From the NCBI GenBank assembly GCA_021325515.1, contig JAJPHC010000028.1, forward strand, positions 62,001-126,000: DNA of 64,000 nt. Reading direction: 5' to 3'. The notes below the pieces were generated by a model. That model had not been told where the DNA came from. It searched no databases and saw only the letters and a list, made by a program, of their open reading frames with translations. Within the stretch, counting starts at the first letter, position 1. Each line of letters opens with the position of its first letter. Positions 24,775-33,746 of this stretch are shown piece after piece. Position numbers and translations under genes: made by a program. This DNA comes from Acidobacteriota bacterium. GTDB lineage: Bacteria > Acidobacteriota > Thermoanaerobaculia > Gp7-AA8.

Positions 24775-25925
24775 AGCAAGGCCATCGCGCCGGCGGATGG
24801 CAGAAGCACGACGCCGCATGGAGAGATCCCCGGCAGGTCAGCGTCCTCTGGAACGGCGCAGGAGATCCGGATCCCGCGCTGCTTCAATACAAAGTACGCG
24901 GCGCTTTCTGGCAGCACCTCGAGCAGAATCGGCTCACGTTGCTCGTCACCCGCGAGTATGAGCACCTCGTGCTCGCCCTGAGTGTCGTGCGAGGACGGCC
25001 GTTCATCTCCCATCTGCCGCTGCCGCATCCGTCCGGCATCGCAGTCGACGGCAAGCGGATTACGATCGCCAGCACGCGCAGTCCGAACATGCTCGTCGAG
25101 TTGAGCCCCGCGACGTCAGCCGCGCGGAACGGACTGCCGTTCCTCGTGCCGCGGCGCGCGCACTTCCTGCCCGGCCGCCTGTACATCCACGATCTCGCGC
25201 AGATCGGGCCGCGGCTCTATGCCAATGCGGTCGGGATGAATTCCATTATCGAGATCCGCAATGGTCAATGGAAACGCGTCTGGTGGCCGCGCGTGCTGGA
25301 TCAGCACGGCAACCGCGCATTCGATCGCAATCATCTGCAATTGAATTCCATTGCCGCAGGCAGGAACCTCGAATCGTCATTCTTCACCGCGTCCATTGCG
25401 GACGTCGGTGCGAGAAAGCCGGGACATCGCAATTTCCCAGTGAACGGGAACGGCGTGATTTTCTCGGCAAAGAGCCGCGATGTGATGGCTCGCGGCCTGA
25501 CACGTCCCCATTCGGCGCGGCTGCATGCAAAGAAGCTCTGGGTATTGAACAGCGGCTATGGCACGCTCGATCTGATCCGGGACGGCAGCTTCGACACCGT
25601 AACGCAGCTTCCCGGTTGGACGCGCGGTCTCGCATTTCACAAAGACCTTGCGTTCGTTGGAACCTCACGCGTGCTTCCGCGCTTCACGAGCTACGCGCCC
25701 GGCCTCGACCCGGAAACGAGCGTATGCGGGCTGCATGCGATTGACGCCACAACGGGCCGGCTGCTCGGTTCATTGACGTGGCCCTCCGGCAATCAGATCT
25801 TCGCAATTGAGGCGATTCCTTCCGCCACTGCAGCGGGATTTCCGTTTTCCGGACGAGCGTCGCGGCGCCAGATGACCGATTTCTTCTACGACTTTCAATC
25901 AAGCGAGGATGGCGATGTGGAGTGA
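24765..25925 (+). CDS. DUF4915 (TIGR03032-like) protein
   Basis: This 386-residue protein resembles the DUF4915 family, predicted propeller-like proteins found in glycan clusters and sometimes fused to TPR or methyltransferase domains. Supporting segments are FISHLPLPHPSGIAVDGKRI, RRAHFLPGRLYIHDLAQIG, GKKLWVLNSGYG-like KKLWVLNSGYGTLDL and LPGWTRGLAFHKDLAFVGTS. There is no signal peptide or membrane segment. The start overlaps the glycosyltransferase 3' end by ten bases. The function of the family is unknown. Confidence 0.75.
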   Translation: MDVKQGHRAGGWQKHDAAWRDPRQVSVLWNGAGDPDPALLQYKVRGAFWQHLEQNRLTLLVTREYEHLVLALSVVRGRPFISHLPLPHPSGIAVDGKRITIASTRSPNMLVELSPATSAARNGLPFLVPRRAHFLPGRLYIHDLAQIGPRLYANAVGMNSIIEIRNGQWKRVWWPRVLDQHGNRAFDRNHLQLNSIAAGRNLESSFFTASIADVGARKPGHRNFPVNGNGVIFSAKSRDVMARGLTRPHSARLHAKKLWVLNSGYGTLDLIRDGSFDTVTQLPGWTRGLAFHKDLAFVGTSRVLPRFTSYAPGLDPETSVCGLHAIDATTGRLLGSLTWPSGNQIFAIEAIPSATAAGFPFSGRASRRQMTDFFYDFQSSEDGDVE

Positions 25926-26841
25926 TTTCCGGCTGATCATGATCAGCGCGATGTATGAGAACGGCGGCAATTTCACCCATAGAACCCTCGATGGTCACCC
26001 CGAGCTTTTCGTCTATCCGTTCGAATCGCAACTGGGAACGAGGTTCGTCAACGACCGCTTTTCGTCGTTGTTTCCCGTGAAGTATCGCTGGCCGCAGTTC
26101 CCCCTCGACGGCACCGCGGAAACCGACTTCGAATCGATCATCGACGAGGAAACGAGAGTGCGGGCGCGGACGCCATACGTCAGCAAGTTCCGCACCGCGG
26201 AATTCGAGTTCTCGGACGAGGACCGCAGGACGGCCTATGTTCGTCTCGTGAAGACGCAGACGCGTTCGCGCGCGGTCAATGTGGCTGCATTTTTCAAGTC
26301 CACGTTCGAAGCGTGGCGCAATCGAAAGAGCAGCGGCCGGGAATCGCATTACGTCGGCTACAGCCCGATCATCGCCGTCGATGCCGAAGACATTCTCAAT
26401 GACCTCCCCTCCGCGCATGTCATTCACGTCGTTCGCAATCCCTGGTCGGCTTATGCCGATACGAAGAAGCGTCCGGTGCCGATGGCACTGCGCGATTACA
26501 TTCAGGTCTGGTGCATCGTGCAGCAGATGGCGCTCGCCGCGGCGAAGCTTTTCCCCGGCCGCATGCATGTCGTGCGCGCCGAGGATGTGATGAGCGATCC
26601 GGTGGGCGCGTTGAGGGAGAGCTGTACGTCGATCGGAATTGCGGCCGGCGATTCGATGAAGCGCCCGACCTGGAATGGCGCGCCATTGAGCGAGCTCACT
26701 CCCTGGGGAACGATCCGCGTCCCGACGCCTGAAGCAAACCTCGCCACCGCGAACGAGTTGTCGGGCGCGGAGAAGGACGAGATTGCGATGCGCGCCGCAC
26801 CTCTCATCGCTCACTTCGCCTACGATTCCATCCTTCGATGA
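25909..26841 (+). CDS. Sulfotransferase-like protein
   Basis: This 310-residue protein starts with LIMISAMYENGGNFTHRTLD and GHPELFVYPFESQLG, the position of the 5'-phosphosulfate loop. The loop here reads YENGGN in place of the usual RSGT, a clear deviation. The 3'-phosphate site is better kept in AHVIHVVRNPWSAYADTKKR. It may transfer sulfate from PAPS to a glycan or use another donor. It overlaps DUF4915 by 17 bases and the epimerase by four, in the same operon. Confidence 0.7.
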   Translation: MAMWSDFRLIMISAMYENGGNFTHRTLDGHPELFVYPFESQLGTRFVNDRFSSLFPVKYRWPQFPLDGTAETDFESIIDEETRVRARTPYVSKFRTAEFEFSDEDRRTAYVRLVKTQTRSRAVNVAAFFKSTFEAWRNRKSSGRESHYVGYSPIIAVDAEDILNDLPSAHVIHVVRNPWSAYADTKKRPVPMALRDYIQVWCIVQQMALAAAKLFPGRMHVVRAEDVMSDPVGALRESCTSIGIAAGDSMKRPTWNGAPLSELTPWGTIRVPTPEANLATANELSGAEKDEIAMRAAPLIAHFAYDSILR

Positions 26842-27800
26842 CGATCGCGCTGGTTACAGGAGCGGCCGGCTTCGTCGGCGCGCGTCTCGTGCGCCGCCTG
26901 CTCGAGCGCGACGACGAAGTTCATGCTCTCGTCCGCCCGCAATCGGATCTGTGGCGTATTGAGGATCTCCGCGACCGGCTCCACATCCACAGGATCGATC
27001 TCGCCGAGCGCTCGCAGTTGCGCTCCGCTCTCGAGCGCGCGCAACCGGAAAGCATCTTCCATGTGGCGGCCTATGGCGGCCATGAGTGGCAGAAGGATTC
27101 CGAGCGCATCGTTCGCGACAACGTCACCGCCACTGCGATCCTGCTCGAAGAGGCGATCAACAGCCGGGTCAGGTCGATCGTCTACAGCGGTTCATCATCC
27201 GAGTACGGCTTCAAGGATCATGCACCGCAGGAAGACGAAGTCCTGCAGCCCAATAGCGCATATGCAGTCTGTAAGGCCGCGGCAACGCACCTGTGCGGCC
27301 TGATGGCGCGCAATAGGGGGACGCGCATCACGACGCTGCGGCTCTATTCCGTATACGGCCCTTATGAACATCCCGGCCGCCTCATCCCGGCATTGATCGT
27401 GAGCGGCCTTCTTCGCGGCACGCTGCCGCCGCTGACGCATCCCACGATCGCTCGTGACTTCGTCCACATCGACGATGTCGTCAATGCCTTCCTTGCGGCG
27501 GAGAACGGTCGCAGTGAGCCGGGGGCCATCTTCAATGTCGGATCCGGCGTTCAAACGACACTCGCGGATGTCGTCGGCGAGATTCGCTCTCTATTGTCGA
27601 TTGCCGCGGAACCGCAATGGGGCACGATGCCGGACCGCATCTGGGACACTTCGGTCTGGCAATCCAACCCCGGGAAAATCCGCCGGATCCTCGGCTGGAC
27701 GCCGCAAGTGAGTCTGCGCGAAGGACTGCAGCAGACGATCGAATGGTTCAAGAGCCGTCCCGACCTGCTCCAGCGCTACGCCGCGCCTTCGATCGAGTAA
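26838..27800 (+). CDS. NAD-dependent sugar epimerase/dehydratase
   Basis: This 320-residue extended short-chain dehydrogenase has the cofactor loop LVTGAAGFVGARLVRRLLE, the catalytic Ser in VYSGSSSEYGF and YAVCKAAATHLC supplying the Tyr and Lys. The sugar-binding half includes YSVYGPYEHPGRLIPALI and ARDFVHIDDVVNAFLAA. All catalytic residues are present, in contrast to the broken epimerase at 12.3-12.9 kb. It is the last gene of the six-gene operon. Its 3' end overlaps the convergent membrane protein gene by 25 bases. Confidence 0.9.
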   Translation: MTIALVTGAAGFVGARLVRRLLERDDEVHALVRPQSDLWRIEDLRDRLHIHRIDLAERSQLRSALERAQPESIFHVAAYGGHEWQKDSERIVRDNVTATAILLEEAINSRVRSIVYSGSSSEYGFKDHAPQEDEVLQPNSAYAVCKAAATHLCGLMARNRGTRITTLRLYSVYGPYEHPGRLIPALIVSGLLRGTLPPLTHPTIARDFVHIDDVVNAFLAAENGRSEPGAIFNVGSGVQTTLADVVGEIRSLLSIAAEPQWGTMPDRIWDTSVWQSNPGKIRRILGWTPQVSLREGLQQTIEWFKSRPDLLQRYAAPSIE

Positions 27801-29443
27801 ACATAGATCGTCCAGGCGCTCTGCGCATCCTGAAAGACACCCTTCAGACTCAGACCTTCACGAGCCGCATTGTCGATGCGAACCGCGGAAAACAGATAGT
27901 CGCCTCCCATCCGCTTCAGCGCCGCTGTATTGAGCCGGAGATCGTGAATGGGAGGCGTGCTGGTGACGCATTGTGTGCCCGGGACTTCCGCTGCGTGGAG
28001 ATAGCACTGTGATCCCCACGAGTCGAACTGTTGGCGTGCAATCTCACTACGAGCCAGTTCCGCCGCGATCACTTCACGGAAACGGTGCTTGTAGGAAAGC
28101 GGATAGTCGACACAGTAGCCGTCGAGCGTGTAGAAGCCATTGAATTGTGCAACGACAGGATGAATTCCAAGACTGACGACACGATACTCACGCTGCGGCC
28201 GGCCAATGGAGTCCCGAACGCGAGCGAACAGCCGCTCCGCGTAGAACCGGCGGAACGTAATTCCTGTTCGTCTCTGCTCCACCACAGTCCAGTCGTTCAT
28301 GACCAGAAACAGAGCCTGAATCACCAGCGCGAAGGTCACGATGAAGCGCGGTCGCGCGAGCTCACGCCACAAAATCACAATCGCCCCACCAAAGGCGGCG
28401 TACATGAGTGCCGGATAGACGAAATAAACGCGATCCCACTGAAACTGCCTCAATGGCGGAATTCGCGTCGCGACGAAGTGGACGACGCTTGGATGATGCG
28501 CGAAACCGAACGCAAGAGCGATCCATGGCCCAACCGCAACTGCCGCCGCCGTCACCCACCATTGGCCCGTCCGTTTTCGCAAACCGAGGATGGCGGCGGC
28601 AAGGACGATGGGTCCGGCCGCCAGCGGCAGCGCCCTCGCGTCGGTCTGTCCGAACAGCAGAAGGTCAACCGTTCCCCGCACTGCGTCGCGCGTCGTCACG
28701 AGCGGCGTCTGAAACTCGCTGCGGTGCGAAACATAGTCCCGTGCAAACAGATGCTGGTAGAAGAGCCTGTACTCTGCGACGACGGTCGCGGCGAGAAACA
28801 ACAGAAGCACTGCGGCGTCGCGGCGTAAGAGCGCTCTCGCACAGAACACATCGACGACCAGGAGCACACCGAGCGTCGCGGCCACAATGAAGCCGGCGAA
28901 CGCGAACCATGAGAAGAATGGGAAAAGCGCAATGACCAGCCAGTGGCGAAGGCGCGTGTCGCCGCTGCGAAGACTGAGATACGACGAAACGAGCAGCGGT
29001 TGTCCGGCCACCGCCAGGCAGAACGACGGGCAGGGGAAGAATGGCAGTAATGCAAAGCAGGCTGCCGGCCCGAACTCGGCAATGCGCAGCGCACCGCGCA
29101 CGATGTGCAGCCGCAGCAGCAGAAACATCCCGGCGAATGCGGTAAGACGCTGCAACAGGCTTTGAATGAAGAACGCCGGCAGCATCCCCAGCGCTGCGAA
29201 CAGCAGCGTCGAGAACTGCAGCTCACCCGGCAGGGAATTGCGCGGGACGCCGTTCATGAAATTCGGAACGACAGCGTGGAGGCCCGCGAAGACCGTCCCG
29301 CTGATGCGCATCACGCGATATTGAGCAGCAGGCCCGTCGAGGTTGTCGTCGATCAGCAGACAGGAGTCTGCGCCATGGCGAAATGTCCAGACGGTGAAGA
29401 CGACCAGCCCGGCAATGATCGCGATGAAGATCCGGCGATCCAT
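27776..29443 (-). CDS. Polytopic membrane protein, DUF6044-like
   Basis: This 555-residue protein has about ten hydrophobic helices and a large periplasmic first loop (HGADSCLLIDDNLDGPAAQY, VPRNSLPGELQFSTLLFAAL). This layout resembles DUF6044 and other GT-C-like membrane proteins of unknown function. The C-terminal soluble region (about 430-555) includes YTLDGYCVDYPLSYKHRFRE. Its start abuts the stop of the YdcF-like gene, so they are cotranscribed. A role in glycan transfer is plausible from fold and context only. Confidence 0.65.
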   Translation of the reverse strand: MDRRIFIAIIAGLVVFTVWTFRHGADSCLLIDDNLDGPAAQYRVMRISGTVFAGLHAVVPNFMNGVPRNSLPGELQFSTLLFAALGMLPAFFIQSLLQRLTAFAGMFLLLRLHIVRGALRIAEFGPAACFALLPFFPCPSFCLAVAGQPLLVSSYLSLRSGDTRLRHWLVIALFPFFSWFAFAGFIVAATLGVLLVVDVFCARALLRRDAAVLLLFLAATVVAEYRLFYQHLFARDYVSHRSEFQTPLVTTRDAVRGTVDLLLFGQTDARALPLAAGPIVLAAAILGLRKRTGQWWVTAAAVAVGPWIALAFGFAHHPSVVHFVATRIPPLRQFQWDRVYFVYPALMYAAFGGAIVILWRELARPRFIVTFALVIQALFLVMNDWTVVEQRRTGITFRRFYAERLFARVRDSIGRPQREYRVVSLGIHPVVAQFNGFYTLDGYCVDYPLSYKHRFREVIAAELARSEIARQQFDSWGSQCYLHAAEVPGTQCVTSTPPIHDLRLNTAALKRMGGDYLFSAVRIDNAAREGLSLKGVFQDAQSAWTIYVYSIEGAA

Positions 29444-30220
29444 TTACTCCCCGCTCCGCGGCAAGAGACGGTAGTCGACGATGCCGAGCGCCTCGTGGAT
29501 CACCGCGGATGATTGCCACAATGCACTCGCCGAGGGGCACCACGCGCGCCAGTTGCCGGAAAATGGCATTGTCCCATGCGTTCCCACCCACGCCACGCGA
29601 TCGAAGTAGCGTCGGAACTCGAACAGCGCGCGCCGCAGGTGGTCGTCGGAGCTGACGATCAGCAGCGGCGTCGAGCGCGTGACACCGGGCAGCCGCAGAA
29701 CGGATCGAGGATGATCGCGTGTTCGCAGCGACGCCGGCTCGAGCACGATCGCCTCACGCGGGACTCCGCGGCACACCGCGAGCTCGGCCATCAGTTCGGC
29801 GAGCCTGCTGTCCGCGCGTCCTTTCTTCGGCACTTCGCCGCTGAGAATCAGCCTCGCGCGCGGAAACTGCTTCCACGCCGCAACGCCTCTGACCACTCTC
29901 GCCATCGTCTCCTCGGAGAGCACATCGAGCTCCGGCGCCGCGCCGCGGCCGTAGCCGGCGGAGAGCACCACGACAGCGTCCGGCGTGAACGGAACCACTG
30001 CCGGCGCCGGCGGCATCGAGATCAACCTTTCGAGCAGAGCCGCCACCGCCGGCAGCGACATCGCGACCAGGACGCAGAAGAGAATCGCGAGCGATGCCGT
30101 CAGTCTTCGCAGCGGTCGCGATGCGAACCCTCGAGCCGCGCGCCACTGCAGAAACAGGATCATTCCGAACGGAACCTCGAAGAGGAGGAGCGGCTCGGAG
30201 AGTGTTTTCCCGACAGTCAT
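29444..30220 (-). CDS. YdcF/SanA-family (DUF218) protein
   Basis: This 258-residue protein has two N-terminal membrane helices (FEVPFGMILFLQW, LTASLAILFCVLVAMSLPAV). A DUF218 domain follows with PDAVVVLSAGYGRG, ARLILSGEVPKKGRA, VLEPASLRTRD and LLIVSSDDHLRRALFEFRR. DUF218 proteins act in envelope biogenesis; their chemistry is poorly defined. It is followed without a gap by the DUF6044-like gene and is divergent from the 356-residue membrane protein gene, 22 bases away. Confidence 0.82.
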   Translation of the reverse strand: MTVGKTLSEPLLLFEVPFGMILFLQWRAARGFASRPLRRLTASLAILFCVLVAMSLPAVAALLERLISMPPAPAVVPFTPDAVVVLSAGYGRGAAPELDVLSEETMARVVRGVAAWKQFPRARLILSGEVPKKGRADSRLAELMAELAVCRGVPREAIVLEPASLRTRDHPRSVLRLPGVTRSTPLLIVSSDDHLRRALFEFRRYFDRVAWVGTHGTMPFSGNWRAWCPSASALWQSSAVIHEALGIVDYRLLPRSGE

Positions 30221-30242
30221 ACGCGTAGCCTACAATCGGAAC

Positions 30243-31313
30243 ATGACTGCCGAGGCATCGAGTCTCGCTGCGCCGTTGCCGGCGCGCGTGGCGAGCGCGA
30301 ACTGGATCGAGTCACGCTGGTTTGATCTGGCGTGGTTCGTCGCACCGGGCGCCACGATGCTGCCGGTCATTCTTCTGGCTCTGTTCGTCGACCCGCGTTT
30401 CGGCCTCCTCTTCGTCGCGCTGGCCTTTCCCCACTATGTCTCGACACTCGCATTCTTCTTCTGGGACGACAACCGCCCGCGGCTGAAAGCACAATGGCTG
30501 GCGTTCGCGGGAGGTCCGCTGCTGATTGCGCTCGTCTATCTGGCGTTGTTCGCCAGGATCCCGAAGCTGATGGCCGCTGCGCTTCTGATCTGGAACACGT
30601 ATCACGTCGCGCTGCAGAACTGCGGCATCGCGTCGATCTACCGCCATCGCGCGGGAGTCAACGATCCCGGGCAGAAGGCGGCGACGAATTTCGCGATCAT
30701 CAGCGTGGCGGCCTTCTGCGCGTTCTGGAACGTGCGAACGAATGACGCGTTCGATCCGCTGTTGCGGCTCACCCCCAACTATCCGCTGCTCCTTCGCATG
30801 ATCCTGGCGGCGGTCGCGCTTGCAGCGCTGATCCGTTTCGGAGTGGCTCTCGTCTCGCGCATCCGCGCCGGACAGGCACCGATCGCCTCGGAACTGCTGT
30901 TTCTGTTCAGCGCGCTCACGTTCTTCCATCCTTATCTGTGGCTGGCGGACAACAATCAGGCGACTGCGGTGCTGCTGCTTCCACATTACGTGCAATACCT
31001 GGCGATCCTCTGGCTGCTGCACCGCAGGCGATTCCGCACCAGCGAAGGATCGGCGCCGCAACGTATTCTGAGCGGAATCAGCCGCAGCACCCCGATTCTG
31101 GCGAGCTGCATCCTCTTGTTAGGCGGCTTCATCGCCGTGGCCAGCATCGTGCTGCGCCATGCCGGCCATGCGAACGTCTTTCAGTTTCTCTTCATGCTGA
31201 CGGCGTTCGAGCACTACTACCTCGACGGGTTGTTCTGGGCGTTCCGCGACCCGACGGTGCGGCGGACGATCGGCCCCTACCTGACGCGGTACACGCCGGC
31301 GGCCGCGGCGTGA
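30243..31313 (+). CDS. Polytopic membrane protein of unknown function
   Basis: This 356-residue protein has about nine hydrophobic helices, for example WFVAPGATMLPVILLALF and PLLIALVYLALFARIPKLMA. Histidine-containing segments near membrane ends (FPHYVSTLAFFFWDDNR, LIWNTYHVALQN, FEHYYLDGLFWAFRD) are spaced as if to bind metal or haem, but I do not recognise the family. It begins the plus-strand run that continues with the WPF-motif protein and the HTTM protein, 15 bases before the former. The N-terminus MTAEASSLAAPLPARV is cytoplasmic in style. Confidence 0.7.
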   Translation: MTAEASSLAAPLPARVASANWIESRWFDLAWFVAPGATMLPVILLALFVDPRFGLLFVALAFPHYVSTLAFFFWDDNRPRLKAQWLAFAGGPLLIALVYLALFARIPKLMAAALLIWNTYHVALQNCGIASIYRHRAGVNDPGQKAATNFAIISVAAFCAFWNVRTNDAFDPLLRLTPNYPLLLRMILAAVALAALIRFGVALVSRIRAGQAPIASELLFLFSALTFFHPYLWLADNNQATAVLLLPHYVQYLAILWLLHRRRFRTSEGSAPQRILSGISRSTPILASCILLLGGFIAVASIVLRHAGHANVFQFLFMLTAFEHYYLDGLFWAFRDPTVRRTIGPYLTRYTPAAAA

Positions 31314-31328
31314 TTCGAGGCTAACCGG

Positions 31329-31997
31329 TTGCTGCACCAGTTCTTCAAATCGCTGGCCTGGCTCGAGCCCGTCGTCGAGCTCGTGCGGCTCGGGGTGTTT
31401 CTCGCCTTTCTCCTGCTGCTCGCCGCGCAACGCCTGGCACAGACGGAAGCGGCGCGGATACGGCGCGTCCGTACCCTCGCCGGCTTCTGCGTCATCGTGA
31501 CGACCGCCGTAGGCATCACACAGATCGACGCATGGCCGTTTACGAACTGGGCGCTCGTGCACGGGCTGCGCTCTCCGGTCATGCATTCGTATGAGATCGA
31601 GGGAATCGATGCGGCCGGAAAAATCTGGCCGGTCGACAAGGCCGTTCTGCAGCCGATGGCAGCGGAGGAGATTGCGGCACCGCTCGGCCTCGTTCCCACA
31701 CTGTCGCACCAGGAGCAGCAGGAAGTGGCCCGCTGGCTGTATGACCGGACCGAGCGCGGGCGCCGCATGGTGGCGGCCGGTGAGCGCTTCCCTCCGAACG
31801 ACAAGTTTCTCGGCCCGCTGGCAGCGCCATACCACTTCGAAACGGCAAGGAGATGGAAGTCTCGCAGCGATGTGCCCCAAACGCCCTTCGCGGGCGTCCG
31901 CCTGGTCTTCACGACGTGGAACATCGACGAACGGGATCGGCGGGGAGACGCCGCGATCGAGCGTCGAGTGGTGACGGAGTACAGGCCACATGATTGA
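31329..31997 (+). CDS. WPF-motif small membrane protein, partner of HTTM (module 1)
   Basis: This 222-residue protein has two N-terminal hydrophobic helices (LGVFLAFLLLLAA, TLAGFCVIVTTAVGI). A soluble part opens with TQIDAWPFTNWALVHG and continues SYEIEGIDAAGKIWPVDKAV. Two paralogs occur at 43133-43753 and 45474-46094 with the same WPFxxxxL segment, the GxxWxLDxxxWxP-like strand and similar length. Each is followed by an HTTM gene overlapping its end; here the overlap is eight bases. The start is probably TTG. The family is not one I can name. Confidence 0.72.
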   Translation: MLHQFFKSLAWLEPVVELVRLGVFLAFLLLLAAQRLAQTEAARIRRVRTLAGFCVIVTTAVGITQIDAWPFTNWALVHGLRSPVMHSYEIEGIDAAGKIWPVDKAVLQPMAAEEIAAPLGLVPTLSHQEQQEVARWLYDRTERGRRMVAAGERFPPNDKFLGPLAAPYHFETARRWKSRSDVPQTPFAGVRLVFTTWNIDERDRRGDAAIERRVVTEYRPHD

Positions 31998-32895
31998 GCG
32001 AATCCGCCGGTCCTGGTCCGACTTCTGGTGGCGGCCGGCGAACCGCATCGATCTCGCGATGGCGCGGGTCGTCATCGCATCGACGGCTCTCTGGATCGTG
32101 CTCTCGCGATTCGATCTCCCATCGGTCATCACGTTCCCACACGTTTGGTGGATGCGCGTGCTGCCCGAACGAAAACTGCGCTTCTTCATCGGCGCAGGAT
32201 TAGGCACCGAACGGATACTCTGGCTGTTGCTTCATCTGGCGCTCGTCGCCGTGATCGCAGGAGTCTTCCTTCGGGTCTCGTCGTTCATCGCCGGACTTCT
32301 GCTCTACCACTTCGGCGCACTGGAGACGGTGCTCTGGACCGGCAATCCCTATTTGCGGGGATACACGATTCCGGCGCTCGCGCTATTGATCATCGCGATG
32401 TCGGCTTCGGCGGGACGCTTCGACCGCAAACGGCCGGATCCCGAGTCGTGGGAGAACCGGTGGCCGGTGGCACTCATTCAGTTCTTCTTCGCGGGCATCT
32501 ACTTCTGGGCCGCGTATGCAAAGCTGTACACGAGCGGTGTGCGATGGATTCGCGCGGAGAACATGAGGCTCTACATCGCCGGGATCGATCAATGGACCGG
32601 CGGGCCGCATCCGCCGCTGAATCAGTATCTGCTGTCGCACCCAGCGGTGCTTTCGGCGATGGCTGTCGCCGGCCTGCTGTTCGATGCGTCGTTCGCCCTC
32701 GCGCTCTTCTCGCGCAGGGCGCGCAGGATCCTGATTCCGATCGCGGTCTTCTTTCACATCGCGAACGGAATCGTCTTTCACATCTGGTTTCAGAATGCGT
32801 GGCTGCTGCTCGTCTATGCCGACTGGAACAGCATCGCCGCGAGCCTCCGCCGGAGAGGAATCGCATCGAACGTGATCCAGCCGTCGAGGCAGTAG
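31990..32895 (+). CDS. HTTM-domain (gamma-carboxylase-like) membrane protein (module 1)
   Basis: This 301-residue protein has several helices (IDLAMARVVIASTALWIVLS, LLHLALVAVIAGVFL) and the HTTM signature segments LLLYHFGALETVLWTGNPYL and FFFAGIYFWAAYAKLYTSGV. HTTM domains form the membrane part of vitamin K-dependent gamma-carboxylase, but these short bacterial proteins lack the lumenal catalytic region, so carboxylation cannot be assumed. Its partner WPF-motif gene overlaps it, and two more such pairs lie downstream. Its 3' end overlaps the convergent formyltransferase gene by 82 bases. Confidence 0.82.
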   Translation: MIERIRRSWSDFWWRPANRIDLAMARVVIASTALWIVLSRFDLPSVITFPHVWWMRVLPERKLRFFIGAGLGTERILWLLLHLALVAVIAGVFLRVSSFIAGLLLYHFGALETVLWTGNPYLRGYTIPALALLIIAMSASAGRFDRKRPDPESWENRWPVALIQFFFAGIYFWAAYAKLYTSGVRWIRAENMRLYIAGIDQWTGGPHPPLNQYLLSHPAVLSAMAVAGLLFDASFALALFSRRARRILIPIAVFFHIANGIVFHIWFQNAWLLLVYADWNSIAASLRRRGIASNVIQPSRQ

Positions 32896-33692
32896 AGTCG
32901 TACGCCATCGAAGGTTCCCGGTTCCCGCTCGTGCTGTTGACGAACCCAACGCGCCGCGTCGCCGACGCGCAACCGGTTTCCCCCGCGATCGCGCAGGAGT
33001 TGCGTTCCGACGCCGCGCAGAAAGCGCCACACCCGGTCGACGCGCCACTCATCGTAAGGAATCGCGAGGTCGGCGCGAGTGGGGAGCGGATCATGCGAGG
33101 CCACGCCCGCGTCCTGCGAAATGCGTTGCGCAGTTCCGGCCGCGACCGCGCTGACGCACATCGCGAGCAGGCCCCCCCCTTCTTCGCCGAGACGGGCGGT
33201 CAGCTCTCTCCGCGTGGTGCCATCGTCGAGTGCAACGGATCGTTGGGCAACGATCTCTCCTTCATCGATGGCTTCGTTCATCCAATGCACGCTCACGCCT
33301 GCTTCCCGATCGTCGTGACGGAACATCCAGAAGACGGGATCGGCTCCGCGATGACGCGGTAGCAACGATGGGTGAACATTCAGGCAGCCCATGTGCGGAA
33401 CCGCGAGAACCTCGGGCGGCAGAAGGGCGGGATAGCTCGCGACGGCGATGAGATCGGGAGCGAGCTCGCGCAATGCCGGGGCGAGCAAAGCACGGCGGAC
33501 CCGTCTGACCGGTACCGCATGGCGAGAGGCCGAACGGCGCATCCAGCGCGACAAATGCCACGTCAGCAGACGCGCTTTCCAGCCCGGCGGCGGTGGCGGA
33601 AGAATCGCGCACAGCACGGGATGACTTGCGGCGAGACCGTCGAGAACGCGCGCGGAGTATTCGCCGCCGGAACCGAGGAAAACGATGCGCAT
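32814..33692 (-). CDS. Formyltransferase-like protein (Fmt/GART fold)
   Basis: This 292-residue protein has the formyltransferase fold. It starts MRIVFLGSGGEYSARVL, has DLIAVASYPALLPPEVL and the active-site strand GCLNVHPSLLPRHRGADPVF with the conserved Asn, His and RGADP loop, then HWMNEAIDEGEIVAQR with the expected acidic residue. It is slightly shorter than Met-tRNA formyltransferase and diverges after about 210, so a sugar N-formyltransferase or other substrate is more likely. It is divergent from the asparagine synthetase gene, with 54 bases between starts. Confidence 0.78.
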   Translation of the reverse strand: MRIVFLGSGGEYSARVLDGLAASHPVLCAILPPPPPGWKARLLTWHLSRWMRRSASRHAVPVRRVRRALLAPALRELAPDLIAVASYPALLPPEVLAVPHMGCLNVHPSLLPRHRGADPVFWMFRHDDREAGVSVHWMNEAIDEGEIVAQRSVALDDGTTRRELTARLGEEGGGLLAMCVSAVAAGTAQRISQDAGVASHDPLPTRADLAIPYDEWRVDRVWRFLRGVGTQLLRDRGGNRLRVGDAARWVRQQHEREPGTFDGVRLYCLDGWITFDAIPLRRRLAAMLFQSA

Positions 33693-33746
33693 CGCCGCGC
33701 GCAGTATGCCCGAAATCGATGACGTACAATGCCGCCACCTCATCGC

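Noticed and set aside
31990-32895. Vitamin K-dependent gamma-carboxylase
   Set aside because: Only the membrane HTTM part is present at about 300 residues. The lumenal domain with the catalytic Lys region of true carboxylases is missing in all three copies.
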